From an uncultured Bacteroidales bacterium (GTDB lineage Bacteria; Bacteroidota; Bacteroidia; Bacteroidales; UBA932), in the NCBI GenBank assembly GCA_947306365.1, contig CAMZGD010000002.1, positions 62,001-126,000 on the forward strand: 64,000 nt of DNA, given 5' to 3'. Below, piece after piece: positions 42,183-52,159 of this stretch (positions are counted from its first letter, which is position 1; every line of letters starts with the position of its first letter). The translations under genes were made by a program, and so were the position numbers. Below the pieces are notes generated by a model that was given only the letters and a program-made list of their open reading frames with translations, was not told the origin of the DNA and did no database searches.

Positions 42183-43646
42183 TTACTTCTTCGGTGCGTC
42201 TTCAATGACGGCCTGGATGAATGTCCACCACTTGGCAACCGACGGAATGAAGGCCCGCTCGTCCGGGGAATGGGGCGACTTGAGGGTCGGGCCGCAGGAA
42301 ATCATGTCCCACTGCGGATAGGCGCCGGCCAGGATGCCGCATTCAAGTCCGGCGTGGATGGCCATCACGGCGGGTTCCTTGCCGAAGAGTTTCTTGTACT
42401 GCTGCTTCATGGTCTTGAGGATGGGCGACTTCATGTTCGGGCTCCAGCCGGAGTAGTTGCCGTCGAAGAAGACCTTGGCGCCGGCCAGTTCGAACGTGCA
42501 GCGGACGGCCTCGGCGAGGTCTTCCTTGAGGGAGTCGGTGGAGCCGCGCAGCAGCGTGTTGACGGTGATCGTGCCTTTCTCGGTCTTGACGATGGCCAGG
42601 TTGTTGGAAGTCTCCACGAGGTCCTTGATCTCAAGGCTCATGCGGTCGACGCCGTTGGGGCAGGCGTACAGGGCGCGCAGGAGTTTCAGGCCGGTGGTGC
42701 CGGCGATGACTTTGGTCGCCTTCGTCGGGGCGATGGTAATCGAGACGTTCGGGTCGATGGCGGCGAGTTCAGCCTTGACGGTGGCCAGGGTGGCGCCGAC
42801 GAGTTTGGTGGCGGAGTTTTCGTATTCGGCCGGAAGGGCGATGACGGCTTCGGCTTCGCGCGGGATGGCGTTGCGCATGTTACCGCCGTTGAAGCTCACG
42901 AGCTTGCCCTTGAAATGGCGGACCATCGGGATCAGCACGCGGGCCATCACCTTGTTGGCGTTGCCGCGGCCCTCGTTGATCTCCATGCCGGAGTGGCCGC
43001 CGCGAAGGCCGGTGACGATGACCTGGAAGGCCTTGTACCCCTTCGGCATCGGCGCTTCCTTGTATTTGAAGGTGACGTTGGCGTCGAGGCCGCCGGCGCA
43101 GCCCACGTAGAGCTCGCCTTCCGTCTCGGAGTCGAGGTTGAGCAGGATATCGCCCTTGAGCACGCCCGGCTTGAGGGCTTTCGCACCCACCATCCGGGTC
43201 TCTTCGTCCACGGTGAAGAGCGCCTCGATGGGGCCGTGCTTCAGCGTCTTCGATTCGAGGACCGACATGGCGGCGGCTACGCCAAGGCCGTCGTCGGCAC
43301 CGAGGGTGGTGCCGCTGGCATACACCCAGTCCCCGTCTTCCTGATGGACGATGCGGGTCTCGATCGGATCTTTGGTGAAGTCGTGCTTCTTGTCGTTGTT
43401 CTTCTGCGGGACCATGTCCATATGGGCCTGGAGCACGATGCCCTTGCGGTCTTCCATGCCCGGCGTGGCGGGTTTGCGGATAATGACGTTCCCGCATTCA
43501 TCCTGGAAGGACTCGAGGCCGAGGTTCTTGCCGAACTGGACCAGGAACTTGGCGACTTTCTGGGTATGTCCGGAGGGACGCGGAATCTGGGTGAGCGAAT
43601 AGAAGTTGTTCCACACGCTCTTGGGTTCTAATTTACGGATAGGCAT
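42183..43646 (-). CDS. pepD: Aminoacyl-histidine dipeptidase PepD (M20)
   Basis: The 487-residue metallopeptidase has the M20C features IVLQAHMDMVPQ, TTLGADDGLGVAAAM, and LFTVDEETRMVGA with zinc ligands and the general-base glutamate, and ends with HAGLECGILAG. It cleaves Xaa-His and other dipeptides in the cytoplasm. No signal peptide. It lies 25 nt downstream of the DUF4831 gene, and the rpsF promoter is in the gap after it. Confidence 0.94.
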   Translation of the reverse strand: MPIRKLEPKSVWNNFYSLTQIPRPSGHTQKVAKFLVQFGKNLGLESFQDECGNVIIRKPATPGMEDRKGIVLQAHMDMVPQKNNDKKHDFTKDPIETRIVHQEDGDWVYASGTTLGADDGLGVAAAMSVLESKTLKHGPIEALFTVDEETRMVGAKALKPGVLKGDILLNLDSETEGELYVGCAGGLDANVTFKYKEAPMPKGYKAFQVIVTGLRGGHSGMEINEGRGNANKVMARVLIPMVRHFKGKLVSFNGGNMRNAIPREAEAVIALPAEYENSATKLVGATLATVKAELAAIDPNVSITIAPTKATKVIAGTTGLKLLRALYACPNGVDRMSLEIKDLVETSNNLAIVKTEKGTITVNTLLRGSTDSLKEDLAEAVRCTFELAGAKVFFDGNYSGWSPNMKSPILKTMKQQYKKLFGKEPAVMAIHAGLECGILAGAYPQWDMISCGPTLKSPHSPDERAFIPSVAKWWTFIQAVIEDAPKK

Positions 43647-43671
43647 GATAGGTTGGATTATGTATTTGAGA

Positions 43672-44706
43672 TTATTTCGTAAGGAGTACGTTGACGGGAA
43701 CCGTGCTTTCCTCGCCCAGCTGGTAGACCGGCAGGCGGGATTCGAGCAGCAGGCGGCCGTCCAGCGACAGGCGGCAGCGGGCGATGGCGGGAATGCGGTA
43801 GTGGACCACGGCGGTTTCCTTGCCGCGTTCGTTGACGGTCTCGGGTGCGGAGAGCGGCTCGGTCCGCAGTTCCAGGGTCACGGCCTTCCCCTCGCCGGCG
43901 GAAGCGGGCAGCAGGCCGTCCTTGTCGGAAATCCGGAAGGCGGTGTACGACTGGTTCTTGTTGTCGGCGGTCGGCGTGACGTCGAACGTCTTTTCTTCGA
44001 CCGATATCTCGCTGATGCCGTAGAAGAGGCTCAGGTAGCTGGTTTCCAGCCGGGTGATCTCGTCGATGGCGGCCTGGAGCGCTTCGCCGCCGAAGGTGGC
44101 GTCAGTGTCGCCGGTGGCGATCTGCTGCCGTTGCTCGCGGAGACGGAAGATGAGTCCGGCCAGGTCGGCGGCCTTGCGGTCGGGCGATTTTTCAACGACG
44201 TTTTCCTGCGTCACGGGGACGCGCTCATAGCCTTCGTCGGTCCGGACGGCCTTGTAGAGCGTCGTGGTCTCCCGGCCGAGGTTCCCCAGCGGATCGGCGC
44301 CCTCGAACCGGGCGGCGCCCGCCTGGCTGGCGAAACGCCAGGAAGCCGGCGTCCCGGTGTAGTTGTCGGCCATCACGACCAGGCCCTGTGCACAGAACTG
44401 CAGGAAATTGGCCGAGGACTTGTCGGGGATGGTGACGGTGAAGCGGACCTTCGGGTCGGCCTCCACGTAGGGGATGAGGGTGATCTGCTGAAGCGTATAG
44501 GTCGTGCCGCTTTCCGTGCGGGCGGCTACGCCGAGGTATTTCTGGGCATATTGTGCGTATGGGCCTGCAGTGAAGGCTTCACGCCGGGCTTCGACCCGGA
44601 TGCCGACGGTCGTCCGGGGAAGACTGTACACCACGGCGCCGCTCTGGGCCGCGGCGTCGGTGAGGAGAAGCGGAAGCAGGAGCAGGACAATCAGGGCTCT
44701 TTTCAT
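43672..44706 (-). CDS. Secreted DUF4831 family protein
   Basis: The 344-residue product has a signal peptide (MKRALIVLLLLPLLLTDAAA) and a Bacteroidota-specific DUF4831 region (VVYSLPRTTVGIRVEARREAF, GPYAQYAQKYLGV). Function is unknown; it probably resides in the periplasm or outer membrane. Divergent from the GH92 gene and 25 nt upstream of pepD. Confidence 0.85.
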   Translation of the reverse strand: MKRALIVLLLLPLLLTDAAAQSGAVVYSLPRTTVGIRVEARREAFTAGPYAQYAQKYLGVAARTESGTTYTLQQITLIPYVEADPKVRFTVTIPDKSSANFLQFCAQGLVVMADNYTGTPASWRFASQAGAARFEGADPLGNLGRETTTLYKAVRTDEGYERVPVTQENVVEKSPDRKAADLAGLIFRLREQRQQIATGDTDATFGGEALQAAIDEITRLETSYLSLFYGISEISVEEKTFDVTPTADNKNQSYTAFRISDKDGLLPASAGEGKAVTLELRTEPLSAPETVNERGKETAVVHYRIPAIARCRLSLDGRLLLESRLPVYQLGEESTVPVNVLLTK

Positions 44707-44749
44707 AAATTTGTCTGCAATTATTCGGTAAAATTAAGAAAAAAATAGC

Positions 44750-44757
44750 TATTTTTG
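44750..44757 (+). promoter_or_regulatory. -7 promoter element of the GH92 operon, 6 nt from the start codon
   Basis: TATTTTTG followed by CAAATT and ATG at 44764. Confidence 0.6.
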
Positions 44758-44763
44758 CAAATT

Positions 44764-47691
44764 ATGAAAAAGCTTCTGATTCTCTTCGTCCTGGTGACAG
44801 GCCTGCCCGGCCTGCTTTCTGCGGGGATTCTCCGCACAAAATATGCCGATATGGTCAATCCGTTCATCGGAACCGACTTTCACGGGCATACGTTCCCGGG
44901 CGCAGCCTATCCCTTCGGCATGATCCAGCTCAGTCCCGACACTCGCGAGGACAATTGGGACGGGTGTTCCGGCTACCATTACAGCGATTCACTGATCAAG
45001 GGCTTCAGCCATACGCACCTGAGCGGCACCGGCTGCGCCGACCTGTGCGACATCCGCCTGATGCCGGTCACGGGCTATGAGGGCCGCGTGGAGGAGACGC
45101 GCTACGAATCGCCGTTCTCGCATCGCAGCGAGCAGGCGTCGCCCGGCTACTACCGCGTGCACCTCGACCGCTGGGACATCACGGCTGAACTGGCGGTGGG
45201 GCGCCGCATCGGCCTTCACCGTTACACCTATCCGCGCGGGGCGCAGCAGCAGCTGATCATCGACCTGGGGCCGCGCGACCGTGTGCTCGATTCGAAGATC
45301 GAACTGGACGGGACGTTCGCCGTGAAGGGATTCCGCCGTTCCCGCTCGTGGGCGGAGGACCAGATCGTCTATTTCTACCTGGAGTTTTCGCGGCCCGTCA
45401 CGGAGATCCGCATCCAGAATTCACCGACCGGCGCCACGGCCCTGCTGACGTTCGACCGGACTACCGGGCGGTCGCGCGCCTGTGAACTGGTCGTCCGGGC
45501 CGGCATCTCGTCGGTGTCCGAGGACAACGCCCGCGCCAATCTCGAATCGGAAGACAACTTCAAGAAGAACGGCATCTATTCGTTCGACCTGCTCCGCGAG
45601 ACGACCCGGAAGGCCTGGAACGACTTCCTCTCGAAGATCGAGGTGGAGGGGGATGCCGAAACCCAGCGGATTTTCTATACGGCCCTGTACCATACCGCCA
45701 TCGCGCCCTGCCTCTATTCCGACGCCAACGGCGAGTACCGGGGCATGGACCGGAAGGTCCACCGCGCCGAAGGTTTCGAGCGCTACCATATTTTCTCGCT
45801 CTGGGATACGTACCGGACCCTGCATCCGCTGTTCAACATCATCGAACGCGAACGGACGGTCGATTTCGTCAAGTCGATGCTCTCCATCTTCGACGAGGCG
45901 GGCAAGCTGCCCATCTGGGAGCTCAGCGGCAACGAGACTGACTGCATGATCGGCTACAGCTCGGCGCCGATGATCGCCGACGTGGTGGCCAAGGGCATCA
46001 CCGGCTTCGACGTGAAGAAGGCGCTCCGCGCCCTCGTGGCAAGTTCCAACCGTCCCGAATACGGGCTCGACGTTTATCGGGAGAACGGGCTCGTCCTGGG
46101 CGACAAGGAGCACGAGTCCGTGTCGAAGACGCTGGAATACGCCCTCGACGACTGGTGCGTCGCCCAGGTGGCCCGGGCGGCGGGCGACCGGAAGACGGAG
46201 GCCGAATATCTCCGCCGTTCGCAGTACTGGCGCAACGTGTACGACCCGGCCACCGGCTTCATGCGGCCCCGCCTGAACGGCATGTGGCTCGATCCGTTCG
46301 ATCCCACCGAAGTCAACGTCCATTATACGGAAGCCAATTCCTGGCAGTATTCGTTCCACGTGCAGCACGACGTGAACGGCCTGATCGATGTCAGCGGCGG
46401 AGACGGCTCGATGGAAGACTGGCTCGACGAACTGTTCACCTCGTCCAGCCAGACCGGCGGCTGGAAGTCGCTGGACATGTCCGGCATGATCGGGCAATAT
46501 GCCCAGGGCAACGAGCCGAGCCACCATATCGCCTACCTGTACGCCTATGCGGGCGTTCCCTGGAAGACGCAGCGGCAGGTGCGCCAGATCATGGAAGAAC
46601 TGTTCACCACGCAGCCCGACGGCCTCTGCGGCAACGAGGACTGCGGCCAGATGTCGGCCTGGTATGTGATGAGCGCCCTCGGATTCTATCCCGTGACGCC
46701 CGGCAGCGACATCTATGTCTTCGGCTCCCCGATGTTCCGCAATGCGGTGATCCACCTTGAAAACGGGAAGGATTTCACCCTCTGCGCCCCGCGGGCCAGC
46801 CGGACGAACGGCTACATCAACCACGTGATGCGCGACGGCGTTCCCTACACGAAGTCGTATTTCCGGTTTATGGACCTGGAAAAAGGCCGTACGTTCATCT
46901 TCGGGATGGACGACAAGCCCAATCCCCGGTTCGGGGCACGGCCGGAAGACCGTCCGACCGCTTCCGTTTCCCGGACGATCGTGGAGAATCCCTGGTTCAA
47001 GGTGCCTTCATCCGTCTTCAACGGCTTCACGAAGGTGGAGATCGGCGCGGCCGACCGGGACTACCGCATCTGGTATCAGGTCGTGCCGGAGGGAAGTACG
47101 CCCGGCGGCGATTTCACGCCGTATGAACGGCCGTTCACGGTCAGCCGGAGCTGTACGGTGTATGCCTATTGCGCCGACAAGGAAGGGACCCGGAGCTTTA
47201 CGACGCAGACGGCGCTCCACCGTATCGAGAACAATTACAAGGTGACCCTCACGTATCCGTACAGTGGCCTCTACAACGGCGGCGGCGACCAGGCCCTCGT
47301 GGACGGTATCCGCGGAAGCAGCAATTTCCGGCTCGGGCATTGGCAGGGCTTCCCGAGTGATTTCGAGGCCGTGATCGACCTGGGGAAGGTGAAACGGCTT
47401 TCCCGCATCAGCGCGGGCTTCCTGCAGGACAGCCGTGCGTGGATCCTGATGCCGCAGTGGGTGGAATACTATACTTCCATGGACGGGAAGAACTACGTGC
47501 TGCAGGGACATCTGACCCATTCGCTCGACCCGAAAGACGAGACGCGCCGGATCCTCGAGTTTTCCCAGCCGATGAATGTGGATGCCCGTTACGTGAGGGT
47601 GGCCGCCCGGAATTTCGGCCTGCTGCCGGAGTGGCACCTCGGTGCCGGCGGCCAGTCGTATGTCTTCATCGACGAAGTGACGTTCAACTGA
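44764..47691 (+). CDS. GH92 family alpha-mannosidase
   Basis: The 975-residue product has a signal peptide (MKKLLILFVLVTGLPGLLSA) and the GH92 start MVNPFIGTDFHGHTFPGAAY with DNWDGCSGYHYSD and SHTHLSGTGC. In the helical catalytic domain, WELSGNETDCMIG and GNEPSHHIAYLYAY hold the acidic and calcium-binding residues. After about residue 750 comes a linker, then a discoidin-like (F5/8 type C) domain (LGHWQGFPSDFEAVIDLGKVKRL). It trims alpha-linked mannose from glycans such as host N-glycans. It starts a three-gene operon. Confidence 0.95.
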   Translation: MKKLLILFVLVTGLPGLLSAGILRTKYADMVNPFIGTDFHGHTFPGAAYPFGMIQLSPDTREDNWDGCSGYHYSDSLIKGFSHTHLSGTGCADLCDIRLMPVTGYEGRVEETRYESPFSHRSEQASPGYYRVHLDRWDITAELAVGRRIGLHRYTYPRGAQQQLIIDLGPRDRVLDSKIELDGTFAVKGFRRSRSWAEDQIVYFYLEFSRPVTEIRIQNSPTGATALLTFDRTTGRSRACELVVRAGISSVSEDNARANLESEDNFKKNGIYSFDLLRETTRKAWNDFLSKIEVEGDAETQRIFYTALYHTAIAPCLYSDANGEYRGMDRKVHRAEGFERYHIFSLWDTYRTLHPLFNIIERERTVDFVKSMLSIFDEAGKLPIWELSGNETDCMIGYSSAPMIADVVAKGITGFDVKKALRALVASSNRPEYGLDVYRENGLVLGDKEHESVSKTLEYALDDWCVAQVARAAGDRKTEAEYLRRSQYWRNVYDPATGFMRPRLNGMWLDPFDPTEVNVHYTEANSWQYSFHVQHDVNGLIDVSGGDGSMEDWLDELFTSSSQTGGWKSLDMSGMIGQYAQGNEPSHHIAYLYAYAGVPWKTQRQVRQIMEELFTTQPDGLCGNEDCGQMSAWYVMSALGFYPVTPGSDIYVFGSPMFRNAVIHLENGKDFTLCAPRASRTNGYINHVMRDGVPYTKSYFRFMDLEKGRTFIFGMDDKPNPRFGARPEDRPTASVSRTIVENPWFKVPSSVFNGFTKVEIGAADRDYRIWYQVVPEGSTPGGDFTPYERPFTVSRSCTVYAYCADKEGTRSFTTQTALHRIENNYKVTLTYPYSGLYNGGGDQALVDGIRGSSNFRLGHWQGFPSDFEAVIDLGKVKRLSRISAGFLQDSRAWILMPQWVEYYTSMDGKNYVLQGHLTHSLDPKDETRRILEFSQPMNVDARYVRVAARNFGLLPEWHLGAGGQSYVFIDEVTFN

Positions 47692-47704
47692 CGCGGATCC
47701 GCAG

Positions 47705-50700
47705 ATGGAAGCACGCAAGCCTATACGGGGAATGCTTCGGACGCTGGCTGTCGCGGCCGCGGTCCTGCTTGCGCTCCCTGCCTGCCGCTGCAAGGCGGAC
47801 AGGTACGTGGATTATCTCTACGGCTGCCTGACCTTGCCCGATCAGGCAGCGCAGCCGCGTGAATACTGGGAGGCGAATGTCGCCAAGACGCTCGAGGTCC
47901 GGGAACGGATGGACTGGCGCATTCCGGAAAAGCTCTTCCGGTATTTCGTGCTTCCGGTCCGGGTCGGCAGCGAACCGCTCGACGATTTCCGGACGATGTA
48001 CGCCGATTCGCTCTGTGCGCGGGTGCAGGGGCTTTCACTCGCCGAGGCGGCTCTGGAAATCAATCACTGGTGCCTTTCGTGGGCCACGTTCGATTATACG
48101 GACGGTCAGACGACTTCGCCGTTGCAGACGATGCGGCACGGCTCGGGCCAGTGCAGCGAGGAATCGGTGCTGGTTGTCGCGGCCTTGCGGGCGGCAGGCA
48201 TTCCCGCCAGGCTGGCCAATGCGATGCGCTGGGGGCACGCCGACGGAAACCACGCCTGGGTGGAAGTCTGGACAGGCGACGGCTGGCATTTCATGGGTGC
48301 CTGTGAGCCTGATCCCCGGCTCGACCAGGCCTGGATCAACGAAGTGGTCGGCCAGTCGCATCAGATCGTATCGAATGTGATCGGCAGCTATCACGGGCGG
48401 GAACGCGTGGTCGCCCGGACGTCCGACAATACCAAAATCGACATTCTTGCCAACTATGCGCCGGTGCGCCGCAGTGTCGTGAAAGTCGTCGGACCCGACG
48501 GCCGTCGCGTGCGCGGGGCCAACGTGGAATGCAAGGTTTTCAATTTCGGCGAGTTCGGCACGAGCTTCCGGAAACGGAGCGACTTCCTGGGACGGGCCGT
48601 TTTCCATACAGGGTACGGTGACGTGCTCGCCTGGGCTTCGAAAGGCGACCGGTTCGGCCTTGCGCTGGTGGACGGGGAAACCGTCACCGTTACGCTGGAC
48701 CATGTCGTCGGGGAAGCCTTTACGCTGGACCTGGACATCGTTCCGCCGCCATACCATCCGCTTCCGCGGCCGTATTCCAATGAGGAGAGGGATCGGAATC
48801 AGGCCAGGATGCGGGCAGACGACCGGATCCGCCTGCAGCACGAAAAGGGAAACGAGGCAGTCCTGTCCGGTTTTCTCGCCGCCCACGACGATGACAATGC
48901 ACGGGCCTTGCTGGCCTCGCTCTCGACGAAGGACCGGGGCGAAGTGTCACGGGAGGTTCTGGAAGACGCATATGCCCATATCGACGGCTCGTTCAATCCC
49001 CTGCGCGACAGTCCGCGGGTGGAACAGGAATCCCTGCGCCCGTTCTTCGCCGAACTCGGCGGGGAGCTTTCACTCGACAGCCGCGAAGCCGTGAAAGCCT
49101 GGGTGAAGGAGAACATCCGGCTGGAACAATGGTACAATCCCCAGTCGCTCCGGATGCCGCCGGCCGATGTCTGGCGGATGCGGCGCGCCGACGCCCGGAG
49201 CCGGGACATTTTCGAAGTGGCCCTTTGCCGGGCGATGGGTCTTGAAGCGGCGTACGGGGCCCCGGACCCGGCGGAAGGCATCGTTCCCCGGGGAACCGTC
49301 ACGGCGGAGGCCGAGGGGCCGATGACGCCGCAGTACTACCACGATTTTACCCTTTCCCGGATCGAAGGGGGAACGGCAAACCTGGTTTCCGTCGGAAAAA
49401 AGTCCGATCATACCCGGTGGACGGAAATCTTCCCCGCCGAGCTTGAAGAAGGCTATTACCTGCTGACGACGGGCCTGCGCCTGGCCGACCGCAGCGTCCT
49501 TTCGCGTCTCACATTCTTTCCGGTCGTCGCCGGAGCTGCGGCAAGCGTGCCGATCGTGCTTCGCGATCCCGGTGAACGTCCCTATCTTATCGGCGGGATG
49601 GATGCCGGACCTTTCATGGGCGCCGCGGGCCGCGGCTACTACCTCGCCGGCGTGCTGGGAGACCGCGATGAAGCGACGCGCAAGTGCCTTGCCCAGCTGG
49701 ACTCGGTGGCTTCGGTCCTGGATGCCTGGGACCGTCCGGTGATGCTGGGCGGACCTGCCGCGTTCCGGCTGGCGGGCGATACCGCGTCGGCGCTGGGCCG
49801 CCTTCCGCGGTTCGAGGTGTTCGACGATGCGGAAGACGCCATCTTCGGGAATCTTGCCGCCAACAGCCGGTCCCAGTCCCTGGAACGCCCCTTGATCACG
49901 CTGTGTGACGGCTGGGGGCGCATGCTCTATGCTTCCCAGGGGTATAATCCCTCGCTCGCCGGGGACCTTGCGCGGATCGTTCCGCAGCTTATGCCGCCGC
50001 CCCGCGCAAAGGGGATGTGGCGTGACTCGGAGGAGTATCTCAACTTCCTCTATGCCTATATGCCGCAGCCGGACCTGGCGGCGCATCCGCTGGACTTCTG
50101 GCTGGACAATGTGGATAAGACACTGGAGGTCCGCGAACGGATGGAATGGAATATTCCGGAGCGGGAGTTCCGGCATTTCGTACTGCCGCTGCGCGTGAAC
50201 AACGAACCGCTCGATGATTTCCGGACGCGGTATGCCGACGAGCTGTGTTCCCGCGTACAAGGCCTTTCGCTGGCGGAAGCGGCGCTGGAGATCAACCACT
50301 GGTGTCACGAGATGGCGACCTACCAGCCTTCCGACGGCCGTACGTCGTCGCCCCGGCAGACTATCCGCCGCGGCGTCGGACGCTGCGGCGAGGAGTCGGT
50401 GCTGGCGGTCGCTGCGCTGCGTGCCGCGGGCATTCCCGCACGGCAGGTCTATACGCCCCGCTGGGCACACACCGACGACAACCACGCCTGGGTGGAGGTC
50501 TGGACAGGCGACGGCTGGCATTTCATGGGCGCCTGTGAGCCGGAGCCGAAACTCGACATGGCCTGGTTCACCGGCCCGGTATCGCGGGCGATGATCCTGC
50601 ATACGAAGGTGTTCGGCGACTATCACGGCGATGAGGACGTAATCCGGCGGACGCCCTGCTATACGGAGATCAACGTGATCCGCGGCTATGTGCCGGCCCG

Positions 50701-52159
50701 GCGCAGCGTGGTGACGGTGGTCGACGAATCCGGCAGGCCGGTGAAGGGCGCCCGCGTGGAATTCAAGATTTACAATTACGGGGAATACTATACGGTGGCC
50801 GCCTACGAGACGGACCGGAAGGGACGGGCCTCCCTCGATATGGGTTGCGGTGACATGGTGGCCTGGGCTGCGAAGGACGGCCGCTTCGGCCTGGCCGTCA
50901 TCGACGGGGAAGCCGTGACGGTGCAGCTTGGACACTCGTTCGGTGAACGGTTCGGTGTCAGCCTGGACATCGTTCCGCCGCCGGAGAATCCGCTGCCGTC
51001 GGGTGCCTCCGAGGCGGAAGTGGCGTTGAATGCGGAACGCTGCCGCCGGGAGGATGCACTGCGCGAGGCGCGTCCGAAAGGCAATTCGGCCGTGATTGAC
51101 GCGTTTTTTGCCGCGCACGACGACGCCAATGCCCGTGCACTGCTTGCTTCTCTCTCCGAGAAGGACCGGGGCGACGTGACGCTTGACGTGCTGGAAGACG
51201 CCTATGCTCATATCGACGGTTCGTTCAACCCGCTGCGCGACTGCCCGCGTGTGGACCTGGAACCCCTCAGGCCGTATTTTGCGGCACTGGCGGCGGAAGC
51301 CGGTCCGCTGGACACGAAGGAAGCGGTGGCGCAATGGATCGATGCGCACATCGGACTGGATACGGAACGCAACCCGCAGGGCCTGCAGATGTCGCCGGCC
51401 GACGTGCTGCGCGGCCGGAAGGCCGATGCCCATAACCGCGACATTTTCTTCGTGGCCCTCTGCCGGGCGTTGGGCCTGGAAGCGGAACTCGACCCGCTGA
51501 CCGGCTCGGCTTCGGTGGCGCAGACCGGGACCCTGGCTGTCCGGTATGATGGCCCGGATGTACCGGAATACTATTATCACTTCACGTTGTCCAGGATTCT
51601 GTCGGACGGAAAGACAGAACTCTGTACCGTCGGGGAGGATTCCGACCACAATCCGTGGGACAAGGTATTCCCGCTTACCCTGGAGGCGGGCTATTACATG
51701 CTGACTTCCGGCAGGCGGATGGCCGACGGCAGTGTGCTTTCACATTGTGAATTCTTTACGGTGTCGCCGGACCGGGAGACGGCGGTCCCGCTGGTGATGC
51801 GCCAGGCCGGCGGCAGCGTCTCGGTAGTCGGGACGATGGATGCCGGCCGTTTCCTGCCACGGACGGGCCGCGGTTATTTCCTGCTGGCCGTGCTGGGAGA
51901 CCGCGACGAGCCGACGATTCACTGCAGGCGGCAACTGGAAGCGCTCTCGCCGGTACTGGAAGAATGGGGGAGACCGGTACTTCTGGAGAAGGATGCCGAC
52001 GGTTCCATCCTGGAGATGCTTTGCGAAGGGTGCAAGCGCTCATCGCGCCAGCGTCCGGTCGTGACGATCTGCGACAGTTTCGGCCACATCGTCTATTTCT
52101 CGCAGGGTTACAACACCTCGCTTGCCGAAGACCTCAAACGCGTCATCGCCCAGCTATGA
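47705..52159 (+). CDS. Tandem-duplicated transglutaminase-like lipoprotein
   Basis: The 1484-residue product has a lipoprotein signal ending in LALPAC and two copies of a roughly 740-residue unit, about 2233 nt apart. Each has a helical entry region (EVRERMxWxIPExxFRxFVLP), then a transglutaminase-like catalytic core with the nucleophile in GQCSEES or GRCGEES, the histidine in NHAWVEVWTGDGWHFMG, and GACEPxP where the third residue is expected. Ig-like strands, a helical linker and a thioredoxin-like C-terminal part (LGDRDEATRKCLAQL, FGHIVYFSQGYN) follow. Bacterial relatives act as proteases or on glycopeptides. It lies between GH92 and cutC, suggesting glycoprotein breakdown. Confidence 0.82.
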   Translation: MEARKPIRGMLRTLAVAAAVLLALPACRCKADRYVDYLYGCLTLPDQAAQPREYWEANVAKTLEVRERMDWRIPEKLFRYFVLPVRVGSEPLDDFRTMYADSLCARVQGLSLAEAALEINHWCLSWATFDYTDGQTTSPLQTMRHGSGQCSEESVLVVAALRAAGIPARLANAMRWGHADGNHAWVEVWTGDGWHFMGACEPDPRLDQAWINEVVGQSHQIVSNVIGSYHGRERVVARTSDNTKIDILANYAPVRRSVVKVVGPDGRRVRGANVECKVFNFGEFGTSFRKRSDFLGRAVFHTGYGDVLAWASKGDRFGLALVDGETVTVTLDHVVGEAFTLDLDIVPPPYHPLPRPYSNEERDRNQARMRADDRIRLQHEKGNEAVLSGFLAAHDDDNARALLASLSTKDRGEVSREVLEDAYAHIDGSFNPLRDSPRVEQESLRPFFAELGGELSLDSREAVKAWVKENIRLEQWYNPQSLRMPPADVWRMRRADARSRDIFEVALCRAMGLEAAYGAPDPAEGIVPRGTVTAEAEGPMTPQYYHDFTLSRIEGGTANLVSVGKKSDHTRWTEIFPAELEEGYYLLTTGLRLADRSVLSRLTFFPVVAGAAASVPIVLRDPGERPYLIGGMDAGPFMGAAGRGYYLAGVLGDRDEATRKCLAQLDSVASVLDAWDRPVMLGGPAAFRLAGDTASALGRLPRFEVFDDAEDAIFGNLAANSRSQSLERPLITLCDGWGRMLYASQGYNPSLAGDLARIVPQLMPPPRAKGMWRDSEEYLNFLYAYMPQPDLAAHPLDFWLDNVDKTLEVRERMEWNIPEREFRHFVLPLRVNNEPLDDFRTRYADELCSRVQGLSLAEAALEINHWCHEMATYQPSDGRTSSPRQTIRRGVGRCGEESVLAVAALRAAGIPARQVYTPRWAHTDDNHAWVEVWTGDGWHFMGACEPEPKLDMAWFTGPVSRAMILHTKVFGDYHGDEDVIRRTPCYTEINVIRGYVPARRSVVTVVDESGRPVKGARVEFKIYNYGEYYTVAAYETDRKGRASLDMGCGDMVAWAAKDGRFGLAVIDGEAVTVQLGHSFGERFGVSLDIVPPPENPLPSGASEAEVALNAERCRREDALREARPKGNSAVIDAFFAAHDDANARALLASLSEKDRGDVTLDVLEDAYAHIDGSFNPLRDCPRVDLEPLRPYFAALAAEAGPLDTKEAVAQWIDAHIGLDTERNPQGLQMSPADVLRGRKADAHNRDIFFVALCRALGLEAELDPLTGSASVAQTGTLAVRYDGPDVPEYYYHFTLSRILSDGKTELCTVGEDSDHNPWDKVFPLTLEAGYYMLTSGRRMADGSVLSHCEFFTVSPDRETAVPLVMRQAGGSVSVVGTMDAGRFLPRTGRGYFLLAVLGDRDEPTIHCRRQLEALSPVLEEWGRPVLLEKDADGSILEMLCEGCKRSSRQRPVVTICDSFGHIVYFSQGYNTSLAEDLKRVIAQL

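Noticed and set aside
49070-51649. An 859-codon open frame antisense to the transglutaminase gene (and a 725-codon one at 11833-14010)
   Set aside because: Long antisense frames are expected in GC-rich genes. The translations lack domains, signal peptides or promoters, and have arginine/histidine-rich, unstructured composition.
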